Below are positions 54,792 through 64,000 of a DNA stretch of 64,000 nucleotides, piece by piece; within the stretch, counting starts at the first letter, position 1, and each line of letters starts with the position of its first letter. Under the pieces are notes generated by a model that was given only the letters and a program-made list of their open reading frames with translations, ran no database searches and was not told the origin of the DNA. This DNA comes from Sacculina carcini (taxonomy: Eukaryota; Arthropoda; Thecostraca; Sacculinidae). Both the position numbers and the translations under genes were made by a program. The stretch covers positions 5,533,322 through 5,597,321 of the forward strand of contig OU696583.1 in the NCBI GenBank assembly GCA_916048095.2, read 5' to 3'.

Positions 54792-55485
54792 AGCTAACCG
54801 GCCTGTAACAAGCTATTTCGGCTATTTTATTTCGGTTTGAATGAAGTTTTGGTGAAATTTGAATTCGTTGAAAATTTGGTTCCGGCTTCAGCAGCAGTGG
54901 TGATGCCTCCAGCACCAGGGGAGGACAGCAGCAGTGGAGGCTCTCAGTGGCGTGTCAGAAGCGTGTTGTACGGACGGCGGTGAGGCATGGTGCCGGCTGG
55001 AGGCAGCGGGGAAGCTGTGGCGGATCATGCTCACTCCGTCCGTATTGGAGCTGGACACGTCGCTGAGATGGCGGTGGAAGCTGCTGGTGCTGGAGGGCTG
55101 CTGGAGTGAGAGCTACTGAAGCCGGGGATCTGGAAGAAAGGAAGCCGAGACGACGTGGTCTGTGTGGACGGCGGTCTCGACTAGCTTGGGCAGGGTGCTG
55201 AAGAGCACTGGGGTCGAGGTGTTGTGCTCTGTCGCGGCAGCCATTGATGTAGAAGACGGCAGGCTGCGGCGGAGCACTGAAGAGCACGGGCGGAAGCGGG
55301 AGCGCGGTGGACGCTGGGGCTAGCCGTGTTGTGCTTCGCCGCAGTCATGGTGTGCGCCTGCTGGAGGTCGTGGAGTCGGCAATCTTTGTCCTGTTTATTC
55401 CTGGTGTAATTTTATTCCGCGTTTATTTTTGGGCTTGTATTTTCAGCTAAACTTTCCGTTTTGTTTCTTGAGAAACAGAGGGAGA

Positions 55486-55766
55486 TGTAATAGATTAGTG
55501 CTGGATATTGTGTATGAATGATTATTTTGTATGAGCGTGAGTGAAGGTGCTGTATGTGTATATGAGCGTGCGTTTGAATGGTGGATTGTCCGGTTTGCTG
55601 ACTGCGCGTGCCACGTGGTGGCATGATGTTTCGGGAGTCGTTGTGTGAGCGTCGTCGATTGTGCGTCGGTGTGCGGTGTCTTGTGGGCGCGCATGGGACT
55701 GCAATACCCCCGCGCGCCCGTCTTCTAATACATATTTTGTTTTTGTTCTTTATGTCTGCTTTTACA
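55486..55766 (+). repeat. 3' LTR of element C
   Basis: 281 bp partner of 54514-54791, followed by the ATTAA duplication. Confidence 0.85.
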
Positions 55767-55877
55767 ATTAATCAAACCACAAAAGAGGTGACCTATTCTT
55801 AAAAAAACTATACTTTCTCTGAAATATAGGTCACCCGTTTGAAAAAACTGGTTTAGGGGGTGTATTGAACTGCGTGC

Positions 55878-56325
55878 TCTGCTTTAACCATGTTGAAACC
55901 CAACATGACACTTGTTGTACATTAAAGCTTATATATATATATATATATATACTTATATATATACTATTTTTTTCCTACGAGGTCAAAGGTCACGTTTAGG
56001 TGACTTTTGATATTTGACCTTGTAGATACGAAATTACTTGAGCTATGTTGTAGAGCTATTCAAGAGCTTTAAAATGGTGTTCGAATGGTATATCTAGGTG
56101 GTCAAATAGCTGCGATATTGACTGCTGACCGACGGCAATTTTAGCTGAAAAGACTTTCGAGGTCAAACTTATCGGTGTCATATCTCCGAAACGGTGCGAC
56201 TCAGTGAGTTATTACTCAACTCTGTGAGTTCTATAAGCCTACCAAAAAAGAACAAGATCTGAGTCGGGTCCGGAAAATTGACCCTTTTTATAAACTGACG
56301 TGGAATGACCCTATACTAGAACTAA
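55878..56325 (+). repeat. Interspersed repeat, copy 2
   Basis: Second copy of the repeat at 50585-51045, with an added (TA)n tract at about 55927-55965, ending TGGAATGACCCTATA. The sequence 56326-56758 after it has no recognised feature. Confidence 0.65.
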
Positions 56326-56759
56326 ATTACACAATTATTTAGAAAAATAGAATTGGCATTGGGTTTTAGCATGCGTCCGGCATCAGAATTATTTGACTGA
56401 TCAGATTCATCAGATGGATTCGGATTCAGATTGATTCATCCGATTCCTCAGCGCATTGGAAGCGAAAGAGCGCTTGCTCGACTTCTACTCCATCCACTTA
56501 TTTCTTTTTCCGCATTATTGCACAAAGTGAGTGATATTATATCGTACAAGACCAACGAAAATGTTCAAAACTTAAACACCTCAAAATTGTACAATTTCAT
56601 TATGATACCAAGCCCACAAATGAATAAACGATACTGAAGTTCGCCCGGTGCAGCCTGAACATACCCTAAAAATGTCTAGAGCACCAAGCTGCAGGTGATT
56701 TTCTTACGAGATGTACCCTTATTGACTAAACGAATTCACGAAATCTGTACTGCTATATA

Positions 56760-58978
56760 GTACTGCTATGCTGTGCTGCTGCCCACCCCCTCCTTGGTGG
56801 TCCTCAGATCTGCGCCTCCTGCGCTCCAAATGCCGTCGTACGGAGCGTCTCTGGAGGCGCTTTCGCTCTCCTTCGTCCTGGTCAACCTTTTGCTCGGCTC
56901 GAAATTCCTTCCTCGCCTCTCTTGCTTCCGCCAAATCCATTTATTTCACCTCTCACCTATCCTCACTGGGAAAGGGTTCACACTCTCGGTGGTCCACTCT
57001 GAAATCAATAACTGGTAGTGCCTCCCGGAGTCCAATAATGATTTCAGCTGATCAATTCTCCTCTTTTTTCACTCAAAAAATTGATACAATACTCTCAAAT
57101 ATTCCCAAAAGTCATTTTCCTCTATCATTTCCTACCTCCTCAAATTCAATTTCGGCCTTCGTACCAATTTCTCCCTATAAAACATCTCGTTTTCTCCTCA
57201 AACTCCGCAACAAAAGAAGCCCCTCGGATCCTATAAATTTTTCCGCTCTCTCTGATTCGATCCTCCTCCTTGCTCCCATTCTCACCCATATGGTTAATTC
57301 CGCTTTTCTTCATGGTCAATTTCTAGCTTCTAAGCATGCTATAATCACACCCATACTGAAGAAGCCTAATGTTGATCCTGCCATCCCCTCCAACTATCGT
57401 CCTATATCTATGCTTACGCTCCCTTCTAAACTTCTTGAACACGCTATCCTTGAACAACTTCGTCCGATTATTACTCCGGTCCTTGATCCTTGTCAATCAG
57501 GCTTCATGTCAAATCATTCAACTGAAACTCTCCTTATTCGCCTCACTAATGACATTTTTTCCAACTTTTCCTTCGGCAAATCTGTTCTGCTAATATCATT
57601 AGATTTTTCATCTGCCTTTGATCTCGTCAATCATTCCATTCTTTGTGAAGATCTCGCCCATATTGGCCTTTCTTCCTCAGCTCTTTCTCTTGTCTCTTCC
57701 TACCTTCATAAACGTTCCTTTTCTGTCCGCTGTAATTCCCGGATGTCTGTCAATGTTCCGTTGACTTCTGGCGTCCCACAGGGTTCTCTCCTGGGACCAC
57801 TCCTTTTCAACCTCTACGTCTCGTCCCTTTGTTCTGTCCTCAGAGAATACCCTATTTCCTTTCACGTCTATGCTGACGATGTACAAATTTACTTTCCCTT
57901 ATCTTTACATAATTCTACTTTGGTATCTAAACTTCTTTCCCATATTTCGTCATGGGCTGCCTCCAGATACCTCCTTCTTAATCACGACAAAACTGTCTAC
58001 TTAGCTTTTCATCCTCCAAGGATAACCCCTACCACTCTCTCCTTGCCTCTAGCTTCTCAAATTCGCAACCTTGGCATCACATTTGATCCGACAATATCAT
58101 TTTCTCAACACTTTTCTCAACTCACTCGCTCTTGCCGCTTCATTCTGAGAAAATTGTATCCCATACGTTCTCTTTTGGACGAATCTTCGGCTGTTCTTCT
58201 CGTCAATTCTTACATTTTCACTCGCCTAGATTACTGTAACTCCTTGTTTTTTCACCTTCCCCTCAAAAGTATCCGCCATCTACAATCCATTATCAACCTT
58301 GCCTGTCGCTTCGTTCTTAAACTTCCTCCCAAAGCGCCAACTTCAGCTCACCTTCACCGCCTTGGTTGGCTCACTGCTCATTTCCGAATTCGCTACAAAA
58401 TTTGCTGTTTGGTGTACAAAATCCTTCACTGTCCTTCACCCCCGTCCTATCTACGCTCACTACTTCTGGTTCAAGAGAGTACTTCTGGTTCACGTCGCCA
58501 TCCTACTCCTCTAATCTGTCCCCCTGCGTTGAACCAATCAACTTGGTCTGCGAAATCATTCTTTTTTTCTGCACCCCGCATTTATAATTCACTTCCTCCT
58601 CGCCTCCTCCGAATGAAATCCTACTCATCTTTCTCCTCTGAGCTGCACAAACATTTCCTTTCTTTGGCCTCAGAGTCTTCTTAAGTTTACTTGTTTGCAA
58701 TGTTATAATTGATTTATTCTTCCTATTGATATTGATTTAATCCGTTTTTCCTTTTATTGAATGATTTATCTCTTTTTTGTACATTCAGTTACATATTGCG
58801 GACTCATAATTGCTACCTGTTTGTGTTTCTGTTCTGCGCTGCATGTTTTTACCTCACCCAACCTGCGCAATTGACCCAATTTTCACACTTGCTCCAGTAT
58901 TATTTTGCGTGTCGCGCGCTTGTAACTATTGTGTGCGCTATATTAAATACATGTTTGTTGTTGTTGTTGTTGTTGTAC
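56760..58978 (+). mobile_element. 5'-truncated CR1-like LINE
   Basis: Begins abruptly in the linker before the reverse transcriptase. It carries an open ORF2 to 58684, a 280-bp 3' UTR ending GTGCGCTATATTAAATACATG, and a (TTG)n tail (58957-58975). No convincing target duplication. The 3' end is shared with the SINE-like element at 40527-41050 and relics at 49582 and 62480. Confidence 0.88.
56768..58684 (+). CDS. LINE ORF2 reverse transcriptase (open 638 codons, lacks endonuclease)
   Basis: RNA-templated DNA polymerase of the LINE. Motifs in order: NYRPISMLTLPSKLLE (fingers, about residue 215), LDPCQSGFMSNHSTE, LISLDFSSAFDLVNHS, SGVPQGSLLGPLLFNLY, the catalytic FHVYADDVQIYFP near residue 365, RNLGITFDPTISFS (thumb) and the C-terminal NQSTWSAKSFFFSAPRIYNSLP. 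A complete ORF2 of this type would be about 900-1000 residues, so the endonuclease is missing through 5' truncation. The first ATG shown is internal to the original ORF. The frame has no stops, so this is a young copy. A fragment at 38212-38772 is nearly identical. Confidence 0.85.
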   Translation: MLCCCPPPPWWSSDLRLLRSKCRRTERLWRRFRSPSSWSTFCSARNSFLASLASAKSIYFTSHLSSLGKGSHSRWSTLKSITGSASRSPIMISADQFSSFFTQKIDTILSNIPKSHFPLSFPTSSNSISAFVPISPYKTSRFLLKLRNKRSPSDPINFSALSDSILLLAPILTHMVNSAFLHGQFLASKHAIITPILKKPNVDPAIPSNYRPISMLTLPSKLLEHAILEQLRPIITPVLDPCQSGFMSNHSTETLLIRLTNDIFSNFSFGKSVLLISLDFSSAFDLVNHSILCEDLAHIGLSSSALSLVSSYLHKRSFSVRCNSRMSVNVPLTSGVPQGSLLGPLLFNLYVSSLCSVLREYPISFHVYADDVQIYFPLSLHNSTLVSKLLSHISSWAASRYLLLNHDKTVYLAFHPPRITPTTLSLPLASQIRNLGITFDPTISFSQHFSQLTRSCRFILRKLYPIRSLLDESSAVLLVNSYIFTRLDYCNSLFFHLPLKSIRHLQSIINLACRFVLKLPPKAPTSAHLHRLGWLTAHFRIRYKICCLVYKILHCPSPPSYLRSLLLVQESTSGSRRHPTPLICPPALNQSTWSAKSFFFSAPRIYNSLPPRLLRMKSYSSFSSELHKHFLSLASESS

Positions 58979-58984
58979 TCTAGC

Positions 58985-59800
58985 GGTCAAGCCGCCAATT
59001 GACGACTGCGGTTCATCCAGGTTTCTCATGTTATTTTGCTATGTAGTAGTGAATAAATTGCAACATAATTATATAATTTGATATAACGAAAAAATACTTC
59101 CAATGGTTGTTGTTTTATTGAAATAAATAGTATTTAACGCGACCTAATAATGAAAATGTGCAAACTTTGTCATATTTTGTTCAACATGGAATTTTGAAAT
59201 TAACCTCACGGCACCAAAAATAAATTTATCTCAATTTGATCAAGACCATTATATTCAGCGTTATCTAAACCATAAGAAACTGTATTTTTACAAGCAGTTT
59301 GCCAATAAAAATAGCCAATAAAGCAGCCCTTATTTGCCAGTCATCAATTGACGGCTCCGGTCCTTCTACGTAGTAAATTTTTTTGGTCCTTCAAGTGTTA
59401 AATATTACTCAGCGCCTTTGCTTGCATTGTGTCGTTGGATAGAGCTTGAAAAGATATTTCAAATGGTTGTTGTTAATTGTTCATAAACGTTATATTAAGC
59501 AAATTAATAGCACAAACATGCAAGATTTGTTATTTGTAAAAAAGTTGTGATTTTAAGATTAAATGTACGACTCTTAAATATCTGTCTAGTTTAATTTCTT
59601 GTCACCATTGGATTAAGCGCTGAAAACGTAAATCACCACTCATTTTCACAATCATTTTAGGAAAACATCGCTAGGAAAAAAATAAGTCTTAATTCACAGT
59701 CGTCAATTGGCGGCTCTGGTCCTTTTATGCAGTTCAATTTTCCGGTCCTTCTATAATTTTCCGGTCAATCTATCAATTTTCAATCAATTTTCCGGTTCTT
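58985..59800. repeat. Degenerate ~360-bp tandem repeat
   Basis: The motif CAATTGACG(G/A)CT(C/G)CGGT(T/C)C recurs at about 58998, 59345 and 59708, each followed by AT-rich DNA with a GGTTGTTGTT stretch. The units are strongly diverged. No coding capacity. Confidence 0.55.
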
Positions 59801-60118
59801 CTATATACTGTTAACAGTTTCCATTACATCAGGGCTTCTTAACCTTTTGATGATCTTGTAGGCGCCATATCACACATTTTGCTATTATATTATTGTGAAC
59901 TTGATTGTGTCGATTGTTTATTATTTAATCATAATGTGACTTTAATATTAACCATTTTGCTTCGCGTGTTAATTCGTGTGATTGATGTTCATTATTATGA
60001 TTGTGATTGATTGTGATTGATAATTCATGTGATATGTGTCGTGTATCGTCGTGTTAGATTGCATGTGTGTGTGCTGCATTGGTCGTATTGATAGTGCGTG
60101 TTTTAATTGTAATTGTAT
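59801..60118. other. AT-rich spacer
   Basis: Contains GATTGTGATTGATTGTGATTGAT-like simple repeats near 59990-60020. Nothing else recognised. Confidence 0.4.
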
Positions 60119-60238
60119 ATGGTCGCTGTCGCACATTATGTGTATATGAGCGTTGTGTATATGAGCGTATTGTATTGTGTATATGAGTGTATATGAGCGT
60201 TGTGTATATGTGTATTATGTGTATATGAGCGTTGTCTA
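60119..60238. repeat. TGTGTATATGAGCGT minisatellite
   Basis: Five to six imperfect copies of a unit of about 15 bp with variable spacers. Confidence 0.85.
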
Positions 60239-60745
60239 GTGCTGCATGCTCTCGACAAAAGCACATTTTGCGCAATATTTTTTTTTTAATTTGGATAAAT
60301 TGAAATAAAAACGTTGTGCAGAGGCATTTTGCGCAACTCTCAAGTAGACCCACTCAGCGCGGATTTATGCCAGTATCGGACAACTTCCGGTGAGCGCGCA
60401 TATTGTCCGATACTCACATAAATCCAAAACACACTTAAGCACGCGCATTGCGCTGTTGGGCACCGTGCATCGCTCATCGCGCCTCGATTTCCGACTTGTT
60501 TTCGCTCGACTCGATTGTTCTGCCTCGTCATTACTCTGCTAGTGCTTACTGCGTTGCGTGTCCGTGCGAATATAGCGACCGATAAAAATATTCCCATCGT
60601 TTTGCACGACATAATTAAGCGTCCTTTTAAGGACGGACTGTAAAGCGAATTCCACGCACCGTTGCCTTTTTAAAGGCAAATTGTATTGGCAATTATCGCA
60701 CGCACCAGTCTTTATAAAGACTACACGAATTCAGACGCGATTTGC
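60239..60745. other. Unassigned region
   Basis: Short inverted word pairs (TTTGCGCAA, CCTTTTAAGGACGG/CCTTTTTAAAGGC) but no gene, element end or RNA gene that I can support. Confidence 0.3.
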
Positions 60746-60749
60746 TGGG

Positions 60750-61095
60750 GTTTGATTATCGCTGACGAACGCGCGTTGTTGTCAGTTTTTGGCGTAGCCA
60801 AGGCTACCAACAATCCCATACCCCCAATGGATTGCCGAATATGGTCCCATACCCCCATTATTTGACTGTTCAAATAATTATCACCAATCCTATTATTTTC
60901 CAGTATGTTTTCTAAATCCACCAGTGTTTTAATTGCTTGAATTTATTGTACTTTAGATACGGATTACTAGTAAAACTTTACCATTGATAATTTCATTATT
61001 TATAAGCCATTAATAATCTATGCCATTGCCCAGAAATCGAGTCCCATACCCTCGCTTTTGGTTACCATACCCCCAAGGGGGGAGCGATAATCCAA
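60750..61095. mobile_element. Possible MITE with GATTATCGCT ends
   Basis: GATTATCGCT at 60750 and AGCGATAATC at 61085-61094 form 10-bp inverted ends about 345 bp apart. CATACCCCC recurs in the interior. A target duplication is not clear. The sequence GGCACCGCCACTG at about 61180 looks like the right end of a CAGTGG-type MITE into which this one may have inserted. Confidence 0.4.
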
Positions 61096-61194
61096 CAGGG
61101 TTGGCACCCCCCTTGGGTTAATGCAGCTGTCTCCTGTCCTATCCCTCTACGCCGAAATGAAAAATAAATACTTTCGCTGGCACCGCCACTGGTA

Positions 61195-62035
61195 AACGCA
61201 TACGTTCTATCGCTTACAATTTCGAAAAATCATATTTAGTCTTAAATAAAGAATGGCAAAGTATTCATGGAAACGAAGACAGGCTTATGATAGGACAAGT
61301 CTGAAATAATTACCGAAATTTCAAGAGTCTGCATTGCAATGCCTTGTCAAGCAATAATTTCGCATAATTAAAACTTAACGATAATTTTAAAAAAAATCAA
61401 TGGTTAAAAAAAGTATAAAGATATGAGAATATTTGAAATTTTTTCAACACTTTCTCTATCAGTGCCGGTGTAAAACGTTCTATGATAGTACATACTGTAT
61501 CATCAACCTACAGATACAGTTGACATCGTTTGTGGTGTTTGTGTGGTTTGATCAGCTGTGTGTTTTTTGTGAGTGGTTGGTATAATTTGGCAGAAATTCG
61601 GCTTTGGTTTGTAAAGTATGATAAGGTGTGGTAGTTTGTTGTTAACGATTGGTGGGTGTTGTTTGAAATACTCACAACGAATTGAACTGCCGAATTGTTC
61701 ACGGAATGTCCCTCAATTCGCTATATTTGTATAAATTACTTTTGAAATTGTAGAAATATTCACCCTAGTTTTTAATGAAACGGAGTCATATGATAGTTTT
61801 CGTCGTATACTTGTGATGCATTAATTTGTCAATATATATTTGGTTATTTGCAGTGTGTATTCGAATATGAAGGCCTTTATGCACGTTTTGTAGTGGTAAT
61901 ATCAATTTATCGCTATCAAGAATTAGTTTTTCATCTTAATTTGCAGTATTGGTAGAGATCTTTACCGGCATTTTTAAATTAATCCGCAGCCAATTAATCG
62001 TAATTTTGTATGTTTTTCAAGATTATTAACAATCT
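61195..62035. other. AT-rich low-copy DNA
   Basis: No gene, repeat or element recognised. Confidence 0.4.
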
Positions 62036-62496
62036 TTCATCTCCTTCGTAACTTCAGTTTATCCTCACTGCTCTGAATCGGGCTGATTCTCGCTACCGTT
62101 TCCCACTTTCTTGTCATCTTGCGATTAATTGCTCTACCGGCTCGGCTAAGTTTGTATTTGTCTGCATCCCAATCTATCATATATCATATCTCTCCCCGCT
62201 CATATACTTCGTTTGACATCCTGCCGTTCATTTTCTTCAGAACTTCACAATCACTGCATTTCACCTTCTAGCTGCTAGTTAGTTTTACTTCCGTTTGGCC
62301 TGGATCTGACTCTGGTACCTTATTTTTGATGTTTACTTTCTCTTGTACTCTTATTTGTTGTTTCCTATATCCGTTACACCATTGAGCTATCTTTTTGTGC
62401 CTTCTTATCTTTTTGTGTGCTGTGTTTGCTACGTTCTGTTCATCGCGCCTCTGTTCTGTGTATTGTGCGCTATGTTGAATATGTGTTGTTGTTGAT
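62036..62496 (+). mobile_element. 3' end of a CR1-like LINE
   Basis: Near 62225-62275 the translation SFSSELHNHCISPSSC then stop matches the C-terminus SSFSSELHKHFLS of the LINE at 56760-58978. A 3' UTR of about 200 bp follows, ending GTGCGCTATGTTGAATATGTG(TTG)n at 62496. Heavily 5' truncated and diverged. Confidence 0.65.
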
Positions 62497-62540
62497 CGCT
62501 GACAGTTACGCGATAATTATATAATGCTTTACCTTTAGAG

Positions 62541-62776
62541 TGTGGCGTTTAGCTCGCCACGAAGCGTCACATGCAAGCAGTGCGAGTTCTTTGGACCGAC
62601 TGTATTTGACACAGGTCACACACAAGCATACAAACATACAATTGGTCAAGCACACACATGATCCAACAACACACGCAGTGACAAAGACAAACACGACATA
62701 CAGACATACAAACGAATAGACGTGCAGCTAGACTCGGCGAGGCTGTGCGCGGCGTAATTCCACGTGGCGCACTACA
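62541..62776 (-). repeat. 3' LTR of the TRIM-like element
   Basis: 236 bp, nearly identical to 63267-63502. Confidence 0.88.
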
Positions 62777-63266
62777 AGACTCCCCCACCAGAAGCGGAGC
62801 GGTATGTTTCATGAGTCGGTGAATCGTGCACGGCAGGCATACTGCTTGGCAGCAAGAGAACAGGTATATTTTGGGTAATAAAACCGTAAAGTCGTCCTCG
62901 TGCTGCGCAGTGTGGAGACAAAATTTGACGTTGGTTGCAGAAACTGCATCCAGCAAGAAGTCGAGGCAATATTATTGTGTTGTCTTCTTGCTGCGCAGGC
63001 GTTTGCTATTCGGTGGTTTTACGTCCGGCGTCCGTATGAGAATAAAACACGATTGAGTACGGCACCGGACGGAGTCGGTCTTGGATGGTGTGATGCTGGT
63101 GCGTCTGGTCAGTAGCTGAGAGTGCGTCGCTCGTAGGGAGGCACAGAAGGCTGCGACACAGACGGATAGGCGATGCGCGGAAAAACGAGGCAAAATCACA
63201 GGCAGATGAGACACAGTCAAAACAAAATCACTCAGCATCACACCATCATCACGTCGGGGTCACCAA

Positions 63267-63502
63267 TGTGGCGTTTAGCTCGCCACGAAGCGTCACATGC
63301 AAGCAGTGCGAGTTCTTTGGACCGACTGTATTTGACACAGGTCACACACAAGCATACAAACATACAATTGGTCAAGCACACACATGATCCAACAACACAC
63401 GCAGTGACAAAGACAAACACGACATACAGACATACAAACGAATAGACGTGCAGCTAGACTCGGCGAGGTTGTGCGCGGCGTAATTCCACGTGGCGCACTA
63501 CA
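63267..63502 (-). repeat. 5' LTR of the TRIM-like element
   Basis: 236 bp. On the minus strand it is followed immediately by the TGGTGACCCCGACG primer site. Confidence 0.88.
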
Positions 63503-63506
63503 AGAG

Positions 63507-64000
63507 AGGATATCAGGTGAATACGTCTGACAGTTTTCAGATAGACTCATGGACGAATTCCTGGAAGAGGCTTTTAGATAGCCTGTGGCTCCAGTGATGC
63601 TCTTGTGATTGGTGCTCTGTAATCAAACTTTTGGTGTTGTCCATCCCAGAACCTATCCAGCCTATACTCAAACTGCATTACATTTTAGCCACCTTGACGT
63701 AGGTCATTTTCTGGTAGGCCATTTCATATATTGATGGCTCTATATGTGAAAAAGAGCAGTGTGACATTTAGACGCCCCCGGTTTCTATACACTTACATAT
63801 AACATCCCCTTGTGTTCCTCCTTTCCTCTTGAACATGCCTTCAGTATATTATTTGTGGTATTTTGTCGTTCAGGATGTCCATACATACGATATGTTTCCA
63901 TAAATCAACGATATATTTCCATAAATCCTGTTTTTATTCTCCACTGTAGTTTTACCGTTTCTCAAATATTTACTTTTATCAGAATGGAAAATCATTAGCC
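63507..64000. other. Unassigned right edge
   Basis: No gene or element recognised in the last 490 bp. Confidence 0.4.

Larger units (their letters stand above)
54514..55766 (+). mobile_element. Non-autonomous LTR retrotransposon C (TRIM/LARD-like)
   Basis: LTRs 54514-54791 and 55486-55766 (TGTAATA...TTTTACA) with the perfect duplication ATTAA (54509-54513 and 55767-55771). About 4-5% LTR divergence. The interior of about 690 bp has no gag or pol. The polypurine tract is AACAGAGGGAGA. Two primer-site candidates follow the 5' LTR in tandem: AGCTAACCGGCC (54792-54803) and AGCTATTTCGGC (54811-54822). The interior block at about 55190-55345 is shared with element B. Confidence 0.88.
62541..63502 (-). 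mobile_element. Young TRIM-like LTR element
   Basis: Two 236-bp repeats (62541-62776 and 63267-63502) differ at about one position. On the minus strand they read TGTAGTGCG...GCCACA. The primer site TTGGTGACCCCGACGTG directly follows the 5' LTR (63250-63266), a conventional tRNA 3'-end type, and the polypurine tract GGTGGGGGAGTC precedes the 3' LTR. The 490-bp interior has no gag or pol. The flanking duplication is AGAG (62537-62540 and 63503-63506). Very recent insertion that depends on enzymes from elsewhere. Confidence 0.85.

Noticed and set aside
60340-60612. Possible 90-codon minus-strand gene
   Set aside because: No signal peptide, domain, splice pattern or codon bias supports it.

Overview
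This 64-kb window is eukaryotic and almost entirely transposable-element debris. There is one confidently recognised host gene. It is a small secreted protein gene on the minus strand (coding exons 27336-27530 and 26899-27030) of an arthropod cuticle-type family. The gene, the CR1/jockey-like LINEs, the many hAT elements and the very long (CA)n tracts all suggest an arthropod, perhaps a crustacean or chelicerate. The order cannot be fixed from sequence alone.

Layout. 1-830: mosaic of two inverted GGAACCGGTTCC-rich MITE arms around an LTR fragment and a hAT-MITE fragment. 1010-3137: LINE reverse-transcriptase remnant split by a non-autonomous LTR element (B, 1287-2829, TSD AATTG). 3138-8062: young, whole-looking Ty3-like LTR element (A, TSD CAGAT, 569-bp LTRs). 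8063-9760: older relative of A. 9770-10425: MITE pieces. 10600-15060: near full-length CR1-like LINE on the minus strand. 15172-25463: another minus-strand LINE holding two nested LTR elements, a Ty3/Gypsy (15455-20172, TSD GGCAC) and element D (20604-24978). 25464-26612: decayed hAT. 26899-28130: host gene and probable promoter. 28200-30950: microsatellites and a cluster of hAT MITEs with 8-bp TSDs. 31310-49240: a hAT transposase gene split by a large palindrome, one arm of which holds two head-to-tail Helitron-like elements (34039-47139). The first Helitron-like element carries its own 2.9-kb insertion containing a LINE piece, a 1566-bp hAT MITE and two SINEs. 49575-56330: short repeats, a LINE fragment, fragments of an unnamed conserved family and non-autonomous LTR element C (54514-55766, TSD ATTAA). 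56760-58978: 5'-truncated LINE with an open 638-codon frame. 59000-64000: low-copy AT-rich DNA, a LINE 3' end and a young TRIM-like element (62541-63502).

Most unusual signal. In four LTR elements (A, B, C, D) the bases directly after the 5' LTR are not complementary to a tRNA 3' CCA end. They are an exact 12-nt reverse complement of a tRNA 5' end: GCCGAAATAGCT (tRNA-Phe) in A and B, and GGCCGGTTAGCT (tRNA-Ile) in C and D. C carries both sites in tandem. In three of the four the LTR boundary is fixed by target-site duplications. This suggests priming of reverse transcription from a short 5' tRNA fragment ending at U12. The Ty3/Gypsy element at 15455 and the TRIM at 62541 have ordinary TGG... 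primer sites and act as internal controls.

The second strong structural result is the palindrome (arms about 1.4 kb) interrupted by tandem Helitron-like elements, which themselves carry about two dozen copies of a CCGC...GCGG hairpin motif.
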